From DASRJX01 sp035649235 (GTDB taxonomy: Bacteria > Acidobacteriota > Polarisedimenticolia > Gp22-AA2), in the NCBI GenBank assembly GCA_035649235.1, contig DASRJX010000119.1, forward strand, positions 1 to 64,000: DNA of 64,000 nucleotides, written 5' to 3'. Below are positions 59,129 to 64,000 of the stretch, in pieces. Within the stretch, counting starts at the first letter, position 1. Every line of letters starts with the position of its first letter. Under the pieces are notes generated by a model, which made no database searches, had not been told where the DNA came from, and was given only the letters and a program-made list of their open reading frames with translations. Both the position numbers and the translations under genes were made by a program.

Positions 59129-60628
59129 ATGACAGAATCGTCATCGGACAGAAAGGCGGGCGACCGCTTCGGGACCTACCGCGTCCTGGAGCTGATCGGC
59201 GCTGGGGGCATGGGACGGGTCTACCGCGCGCTCGACGAGGCGCTGCAGCGCGAGGTGGCTCTCAAGACCCTCCTGCCGGCCCTGGCCGCCGACGGAGAGT
59301 TCGTCACGCGCTTCACGCGGGAGGCGCGCTCCGCCGCGGCGCTGAACCATCCGAACATCACCCAGATCTACGCCATCGGCCAGGAGGGGGAGAGCCCCTA
59401 CTTCGCGATGGAGCTGATCCGGGGACGGTCGCTCGAGACGATGGTGAAAGCGGGCGGCGCGCTCGAGCCCGCGATCGCGGCGGGGTACATCATGCAGGCC
59501 GCGGCCGGGCTCCGGCATGCCGCGGACAAGGGCCTCATCCATCGCGACGTGAAGCCGAGCAACCTCATGGTCGCGGAGGACGGCACCGTCAAGATTACCG
59601 ACTTCGGCCTGGCCAAGGCCGCGCGCGCCGAGACGCAGCTGACCGCGACCGGCGAGGTGCTCGGATCCCCCGGGTACATCTCGCCGGAGCAGGCGCAGGG
59701 GCAGCCGATCGATCTGAGGTCGGACATCTATTCCCTCGGCGCCACCTTCTACCATCTCGTCACGGGCCGCCTCCCGTTCGAGGCCACCACCGCCGTGGCG
59801 ATGATCATGAAGCACATGAATGAGCCGGTCCGCTCCCCGCGCGCGGTCAACGCCGGCATCCCCTACCCGATCGCGGCGGTGATCCAGCGGATGATGGCCA
59901 AGCGGCCGGCGGAGCGCTTCCAGGATTACAACGCTCTCCTCCGGGAGCTGGAACGCGCGCTGGGCGACACGCAGCCGTCGACCGCGGCGGCCGCGGACGT
60001 GCCCGCCACCACGATGCGCCGCAAGGGGCCGCTGGACCCGGGAGCCGCCGCGGGGGCCGGCCGCGTCCCGGCACCGGCGCGCCTGCCAGCGTCCCCCGCG
60101 GCGGACGAGCGGCGCTCGCTATCCCTTCTGCCCGTGGGTCTGATGGTGGCCGTCCTGGGCCTCGTCGCCGCCGGCCTCTGGCAGCACCTGCAAGCCGCGC
60201 GGCAGGGCGAGGCGTCAGGAGGGCCGGCCTCCTCCACCGTGGTCAGCCCGTCCATCGAGGGGGAAGGCACCTACACGAGTCGTTCCGCGGCGCCGCAATC
60301 CAGCGGCGGGCCAGAGCAGGATCTTCTCGCCAGCTCGATCGCCGGCGCCTCCCGGGCGAACCTGATGTTCCTGTCGAACGATCACGATGTCCTGCCGACG
60401 GGCGGTCTGCGGGTCAAGGGGCAGGTGCAGAACTCCGGCGGCCTGCCGGCCATGAACGCTCGCGTGCGGGTGCGGCTCCTGCTCGACACCGGCGCCGTAG
60501 CGGCTCAAGGCGAGTCGCCGCTCAAGCCGCCCGTCGTCCCGCCCGGCCGCAGCGCCACGTTCGAGGTGGACCTCGACTACGCCGGCCCGATCGGCACCAT
60601 CAAGGCCGAGCTCATATGGACGGACTGA
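59129..60628 (+). CDS. Ser/Thr protein kinase (Hanks type), membrane-anchored
   Basis: A 499-residue kinase. N-lobe GAGGMGRVYRALDEALQREV with Lys of VALKTL; catalytic loop IHRDVKPSNLM; DFG at ITDFGLAK; activation segment up to GSPGYISPEQAQG. Kinase domain about 15-280. A Pro/Ala linker leads to one TM helix (about 331-350, LLPVGLMVAVLGLVAAGLW). The outer part (about 410-499) is a beta domain with GGLRVKGQVQNSGGLPAMNA, which resembles FxLYD/invasin-like sensor folds. It probably senses an envelope signal and phosphorylates neighbours such as the DUF4388 proteins; targets are inferred. Confidence 0.92.
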   Translation: MTESSSDRKAGDRFGTYRVLELIGAGGMGRVYRALDEALQREVALKTLLPALAADGEFVTRFTREARSAAALNHPNITQIYAIGQEGESPYFAMELIRGRSLETMVKAGGALEPAIAAGYIMQAAAGLRHAADKGLIHRDVKPSNLMVAEDGTVKITDFGLAKAARAETQLTATGEVLGSPGYISPEQAQGQPIDLRSDIYSLGATFYHLVTGRLPFEATTAVAMIMKHMNEPVRSPRAVNAGIPYPIAAVIQRMMAKRPAERFQDYNALLRELERALGDTQPSTAAAADVPATTMRRKGPLDPGAAAGAGRVPAPARLPASPAADERRSLSLLPVGLMVAVLGLVAAGLWQHLQAARQGEASGGPASSTVVSPSIEGEGTYTSRSAAPQSSGGPEQDLLASSIAGASRANLMFLSNDHDVLPTGGLRVKGQVQNSGGLPAMNARVRVRLLLDTGAVAAQGESPLKPPVVPPGRSATFEVDLDYAGPIGTIKAELIWTD

Positions 60629-60648
60629 CCCCGCCGCCATTCCCGTTC

Positions 60649-60665
60649 CTCCCCGGTCCGGGGAG
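60649..60665 (+). terminator. Short hairpin after the kinase gene
   Basis: CTCCCC (60649-60654) pairs with GGGGAG (60660-60665) around GGTCC. It begins 21 nt after the kinase stop. No T-tract; weak. Confidence 0.35.
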
Positions 60666-60706
60666 CGGCCCGCCGCCTCGCCCATTGGAGCTTCGAATTC
60701 CACGGC

Positions 60707-60735
60707 TTGACAGCGCCCGGGACACCACCAATAAT
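60707..60735 (+). promoter_or_regulatory. Permease promoter
   Basis: TTGACA (60707-60712), a 17-nt spacer and AATAAT (60730-60735, five of six) lie 52 nt before the GTG at 60788. Confidence 0.7.
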
Positions 60736-60787
60736 CCGCCGCCGGGTCCGGCTGCTTGAGCACGGCGCACTCCGGGGAGCGCAATCG

Positions 60788-62248
60788 GTGAGCGACCATC
60801 AGGACGGCCGCCGGGAGTTCCGGCGCGAGCTTTCCCTCTTCGACGCGACGATGGTCGTGGCCGGATCGATGATCGGCTCCGGCATCTTCATCGTCTCCGC
60901 CGACATCTCCCGCCAGATGGGCAGCCCGTTCTGGCTCCTCATGGTCTGGGTCGCGACGGGCGTCCTGACCGTGGTAGGGGCGCTGGCTTCGGGTGAACTG
61001 GCGTCCCTGTTCCCGAGAGCCGGCGGACAGTACGTCTACCTGCGCGAGGCATTCTCTCCCCTCATCGGCTTCCTGTACGGGTGGACGCTGTTCCTGGTGA
61101 TCCAGACCGGCACCATCGCCGCCGTGGCGGTCGCCTTCGCGAAGTTCCTCGGCGTCCTGTGGCCCTGGGTCTCCCCGTCCCAGCGGCTGGTGCCGATCGT
61201 CCTCTTCGGGAGCCCGGGCGAAGGCGGTCTCGATCTCTCGATCACCTCCCAGCGGCTGGTGGCGATTCTGGTGATCGCCTTCCTGACCTGGCTCAACACG
61301 CGCGGCATCAGAACCGCCAAGTGGACGCAGAACCTGTTCACGACCACCAAGGTCGGAGCCCTGGCCTTGCTGGCGATCGTGCCCCTGCTCGGCCGGAGCG
61401 ACCCAGTCGCCGTCGAGGCCAACTTCGGCGGCGGCCGGTTCCTGGGCGACGCCGGGATCCACCTGGCGCTGCTGATGACCTTCGGAGCGGCCATGGTCGG
61501 ATCGCTGTTCTCCGCGGACGCCTGGAACAACATCTGCTTCGCCGGCGACGAGGTGAAGGAGCCGCACCGCACGCTGCCGCGCAGCATGGTGCTCGGGACC
61601 CTCCTGGTCACGGCCCTCTACTGCCTGGCGAACGTGGCCTACCTCAACCTCCTGCCGTTGCAGGGGACGCCGGATGGCGCCTCGGTGATCGAGCGGGGGA
61701 TCCAGCATGCGGCGGAGGATCGCGTCGGCACGGCGGGCGTGCAGGTGCTGTTCGGACCCCTCGGCGGGGCCATCATGGCCGTGCTCATCATCATCTCGAC
61801 CTTCGGCTGCGAGAATGGCCTGATCCTGGCTGGCCCGCGTCTCTATTACGCCATGGCGAAGGACGGCCTCTTCTTCCGCAAGGCCGGGGATCTGGACCGG
61901 CACGCGGTGCCGGCCTGGGGGCTCGTGGTGCAGGGGATCTGGGCCGCCGTCCTGACGCTCTCGGGGCGCTACGGCGACCTGCTCGACTACATCATCCTGG
62001 CGGCCATGCTCTTCTACGCCCTCACGGTCTCGGGCCTGTTCGTGCTCCGCTGGCGGCGGCCGGAAGCTCCACGGCCCTACAAGGTCCCGGGGTACCCCTG
62101 GCTTCCCGCCCTCTACGTCCTGGCCACGATCGCCATCATGATCGACCTGTTGATCGTGAAGCCGACCTACACGTGGCCGGGGCTCCTCATCGTGCTGAGC
62201 GGCGTCCCGGTCTACTTCTTCTGGCGGAGCCGCTCGCGGACGTCCTGA
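60788..62248 (+). CDS. Amino acid permease (APC superfamily)
   Basis: A 486-residue transporter with twelve helices. The APC TM1 signature MVVAGSMIGSGIFIVSADIS and the loop AGDEVKEPHRTLPRSMVLGT, TM6 block AWNNICFAGDE, and the C-terminal RRPEAPRPYKVPGYPWLPAL are typical. It imports amino acids or exchanges them, substrate unknown. GTG at 60788 follows GGAG with 8-nt spacing; the frame is open earlier but the first 27 codons overlap the promoter. Its end overlaps pgsA by 37 bp (convergent). Confidence 0.88.
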   Translation: MSDHQDGRREFRRELSLFDATMVVAGSMIGSGIFIVSADISRQMGSPFWLLMVWVATGVLTVVGALASGELASLFPRAGGQYVYLREAFSPLIGFLYGWTLFLVIQTGTIAAVAVAFAKFLGVLWPWVSPSQRLVPIVLFGSPGEGGLDLSITSQRLVAILVIAFLTWLNTRGIRTAKWTQNLFTTTKVGALALLAIVPLLGRSDPVAVEANFGGGRFLGDAGIHLALLMTFGAAMVGSLFSADAWNNICFAGDEVKEPHRTLPRSMVLGTLLVTALYCLANVAYLNLLPLQGTPDGASVIERGIQHAAEDRVGTAGVQVLFGPLGGAIMAVLIIISTFGCENGLILAGPRLYYAMAKDGLFFRKAGDLDRHAVPAWGLVVQGIWAAVLTLSGRYGDLLDYIILAAMLFYALTVSGLFVLRWRRPEAPRPYKVPGYPWLPALYVLATIAIMIDLLIVKPTYTWPGLLIVLSGVPVYFFWRSRSRTS

Positions 62249-62844
62249 GCCGGCGCGCGCTCCGGCGGCGCCTGCGCTTCCCCCAGCCGCGAGGCTCGGT
62301 AGATGTAGTGCAGCCCGGACGACACGGTCAGAGCCAGCGTGAACCAGCCCAGCCCCAGGACCAGGATCGGCGCCGGGCGGTTCAGGGTGTTGAGGAGCAG
62401 GACCACGCCGACGGTCAGGATCTGCGTCAGCGTCGTGAGCTTGCCCAGGGCGCTCGGCGGGAAGCTGGCGACCCCCGAGGTCAGGTGCATGAGCAGGGCG
62501 AGCATCACGATGAAGACGTCGCGACTGATGGTCACGATCGTGAGGTAGATCGGAATGTGATTGGCGATCTCGAATTCGGGGATCGTCTTCGGATGATCCG
62601 GAATCGACAGGACGATGAAGCAGGCGGTCATCAGAAGCTTGTCGGCCGTCGGATCGAGAAAGGCGCCCAGGCGCGAGCTCTGCTTGTAGCGCCGGGCCAC
62701 CAGCCCGTCCAGACCGTCGGTGACGCCGGCCAGGATGAACACCAGAAGCGCCCATCCCGGATGATTCGACAAGATGAGCGTGATCAAGAGCGGGATGAGG
62801 ACCATCCGGAAGATGGTCAGGACGTTGGGGAGCGTCAGGCCCAT
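62212..62844 (-). CDS. pgsA: CDP-diacylglycerol-glycerol-3-phosphate 3-phosphatidyltransferase
   Basis: A 210-residue membrane enzyme of phosphatidylglycerol synthesis, with five to six helices. The CDP-alcohol phosphotransferase motif reads DGLDGLVARRYKQSSRLGAFLDPTADK (DGxxAR-G-D-D; about residues 43-69). PNVLTIFRM at the N-terminus is typical of PgsA. The ATG at 62844 lies 7 nt inside the miaA end, so both are co-transcribed. Assignment to PgsA rather than another CDP-alcohol transferase follows the N-terminal motif. Confidence 0.88.
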   Translation of the reverse strand: MGLTLPNVLTIFRMVLIPLLITLILSNHPGWALLVFILAGVTDGLDGLVARRYKQSSRLGAFLDPTADKLLMTACFIVLSIPDHPKTIPEFEIANHIPIYLTIVTISRDVFIVMLALLMHLTSGVASFPPSALGKLTTLTQILTVGVVLLLNTLNRPAPILVLGLGWFTLALTVSSGLHYIYRASRLGEAQAPPERAPAQDVRERLRQKK

Positions 62845-63803
62845 GCCGCATCCCACCGGAGCCGGAGCTCCCGGCCCGCATGCTCGAGCGCCGCGTCGAA
62901 GGGCGCGGGCGATCCCGGATCGACCTCGAACCACGCGACGCCGGGCTCCTTCTTGAACCAGGTCCACTGCCGCTTGGCGTAGCGCCGCGTGTTGCGCCGC
63001 GTCAGGGCCATCGCCTCCTCGAGGCTGCGCTCGCCCCGGAGGTGCGACAGCACCTCCCGGTAACCGAGCGCCTTGAGGGCGTTCGCGGAGGGAGGACAAC
63101 CGGAGGCGAGCAGCCCCCGGACCTCCTCGACCAGTCCGGCGGCGAAAAACCCGTCCACGCGGACGTCGATCCTCCGGTGGAGCTCGTCGCGACGCATCAC
63201 GAGGCCGACCTTGACGGCATCGTAGCGATCTTCGCCGAACGGCGACGCGCCGATGAGGGAGGATAGAGGGCGGCCCGCGCTGAAGAAGACTTCCAGCGCG
63301 CGCGCGATCCGCTGCCGATCCCGTTCCGGCAGACGGGAGGCCGTCGCCGGATCCACGCGCCGCAACATACGGTGCAGCCACGGCACGCCCCGGCGCGCGG
63401 CCAGCGCCTCGAGACGAGCGCGCAAATGCTTTGACCGGCGCGGCGCCTCGGCCACGCCGCGCAGGAGGCCGCGCAGGTACAACCCGGTGCCTCCGACGAG
63501 GACCGGAAGGCGGCCGCGCGCCCGGATCCCCTCGATCGATCGCTCCGCCGACCGCACGAAGTCCCCCAGGGAGAAGTCCTCACCCGGGTCCGCCAGGTCG
63601 ATGCCGTGGTGCGGCACGCGGGCCCGTTCGCCCTGCGCCGGCTTCGACGTGGCCGTCTCCAGCCCGCGGTAGACCTGCATCGAATCGACACTGACGATCT
63701 CGCCTCCGAACAACTCACAGGCGCGCAGCGCGAAGGCGCTCTTGCCCACCGCGGTCGGTCCGATGACCGCGAGCACGGCGGGTCGCAGCGCGCCCCCCGT
63801 CAA
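62835..63803 (-). CDS. miaA: tRNA dimethylallyltransferase
   Basis: A 322-residue enzyme that prenylates A37 in tRNAs reading UNN codons. P-loop is VIGPTAVGKSAFALR (about residues 13-27). Family blocks are EIVSVDSMQVYRGLETATSK, VPHHGIDLADP, and VGGTGLYLRGLL. The C-terminal RNTRRYAKRQWTWFKKEP is typical. The start is TTG at 63803; no ATG is available before the P-loop. It begins 3 bp after the stop of the zinc-ribbon protein gene and overlaps pgsA by 10 bp. Confidence 0.94.
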   Translation of the reverse strand: MTGGALRPAVLAVIGPTAVGKSAFALRACELFGGEIVSVDSMQVYRGLETATSKPAQGERARVPHHGIDLADPGEDFSLGDFVRSAERSIEGIRARGRLPVLVGGTGLYLRGLLRGVAEAPRRSKHLRARLEALAARRGVPWLHRMLRRVDPATASRLPERDRQRIARALEVFFSAGRPLSSLIGASPFGEDRYDAVKVGLVMRRDELHRRIDVRVDGFFAAGLVEEVRGLLASGCPPSANALKALGYREVLSHLRGERSLEEAMALTRRNTRRYAKRQWTWFKKEPGVAWFEVDPGSPAPFDAALEHAGRELRLRWDAAWA

Positions 63804-63806
63804 AGG

Positions 63807-64000
63807 TCAGCGCCCCCGCTCGCGCTCCTGATCGCGGTACCGGTTGATGGTCTCGACCAGGTGATCTTCGCAATAGACCCGGCCACGCGCCACGCGCCGG
63901 CCGCACCGCGGGCAGGCGGGTGCCGTGATCCCCGATCGGGCACGCGCCACGAGGGACGCCACCAGCCCACCCACGAGGCTGGCCGCGCCCGCCGCCAGCA
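63807..64000 (-). CDS. Partial small protein with C-terminal zinc ribbon
   Basis: An open minus-strand frame from the right edge to a TGA at 63809-63807; about 64 residues visible, start outside. An Ala/Gly/Leu/Val-rich possible membrane helix (AAGAASLVGGLVASLVARA) is followed by CPRCGRRVARGRVYCEDHL, with CxxC and a later C and H as a zinc ribbon, and a charged tail. The frame ends 3 bp before miaA, so it belongs to the miaA-pgsA operon. Function unknown. Confidence 0.6.
   Translation of the reverse strand, partial: LAAGAASLVGGLVASLVARARSGITAPACPRCGRRVARGRVYCEDHLVETINRYRDQERERGR

Noticed and set aside
60215..62881. An 888-codon minus-strand frame across the permease and part of pgsA
   Set aside because: Overlaps the real permease on the other strand and pgsA in another frame; no family resemblance.

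Overview
The window is a GC-rich (roughly 70 percent GC) bacterial chromosome segment with tightly packed operons, many 1-11 bp start/stop overlaps, and frequent GTG and TTG starts. DUF4388-type proteins beside a Ser/Thr kinase, a TMTC-like TPR membrane protein, System I cytochrome c maturation and two UGA-interrupted redox genes together suggest an Acidobacteriota-like lineage. This is an inference from gene content only; there is no rRNA or marker phylogeny here. I saw no rRNA, tRNA, CRISPR array, prophage or intact insertion sequence.

Layout. 1-280: 3' end of a quinol-type nitric oxide reductase, then a hairpin-rich spacer. 578-6789: a TetR-controlled acyl-CoA operon (HMG-CoA synthase-like, thiolase, DUF35 Zn-ribbon/OB-fold protein, fused CoA-transferase-like protein, alcohol dehydrogenase). 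6822-11586: a selenocysteine peroxiredoxin followed by a MacAB-like export system with separate ATPase and two FtsX-type permeases. 11699-13631 (minus): HDO-fold iron enzyme, Fur/PerR-like regulator and 2-Cys peroxiredoxin. 13708-17126 (minus): two L,D-transpeptidase-type envelope proteins and secreted or lipid-anchored partners. 17281-18936 (minus): proC and a urate-oxidase-type membrane domain. 19070-26139: a Cus-like RND metal efflux operon flanked by a small Cys-rich exported protein and a NosL-like lipoprotein. 26185-34410: a group of polytopic glycosyltransferase-like proteins, a secreted beta-propeller-like protein, a TMTC-like TPR protein and a DUF362 protein. 34605-34994: an exported thioredoxin-like selenoprotein with a UxxC motif. 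35050-43170: DoxX, a large glycoside hydrolase, a further membrane glycosyltransferase, and a greA-HEAT lipoprotein-XdhC-UbiA operon. 43447-49315: System I cytochrome c maturation (ccmE, F, H, I-like, A, B, C, D). 49354-53874: LOG-family protein, signal peptidase I, a degenerate REP-type transposase, YtxH and DUF948 envelope proteins, and nadB. 53883-60628: a DUF4388/SPOR, peptidase-MA, DUF4388/J-domain/TPR and Ser/Thr kinase cluster. 60707-64000: amino-acid permease, pgsA, miaA and a partial zinc-ribbon protein.

The most notable items are the two in-frame UGA genes, each with a hairpin carrying GU in its loop just downstream of the UGA. One replaces the peroxidatic Cys of a peroxiredoxin; the other forms a U-x-x-C motif in a secreted thioredoxin-like protein. 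Other notable items are the archaeal-style HMG-CoA synthase/thiolase/DUF35 trio joined to a CoA-transferase-like fusion lacking the usual catalytic Glu, a REP-type transposase that has lost its HUH and Tyr residues, and a recurring promoter arrangement in which the -10 box lies only 6-9 nt from the start codon (probable leaderless transcripts).
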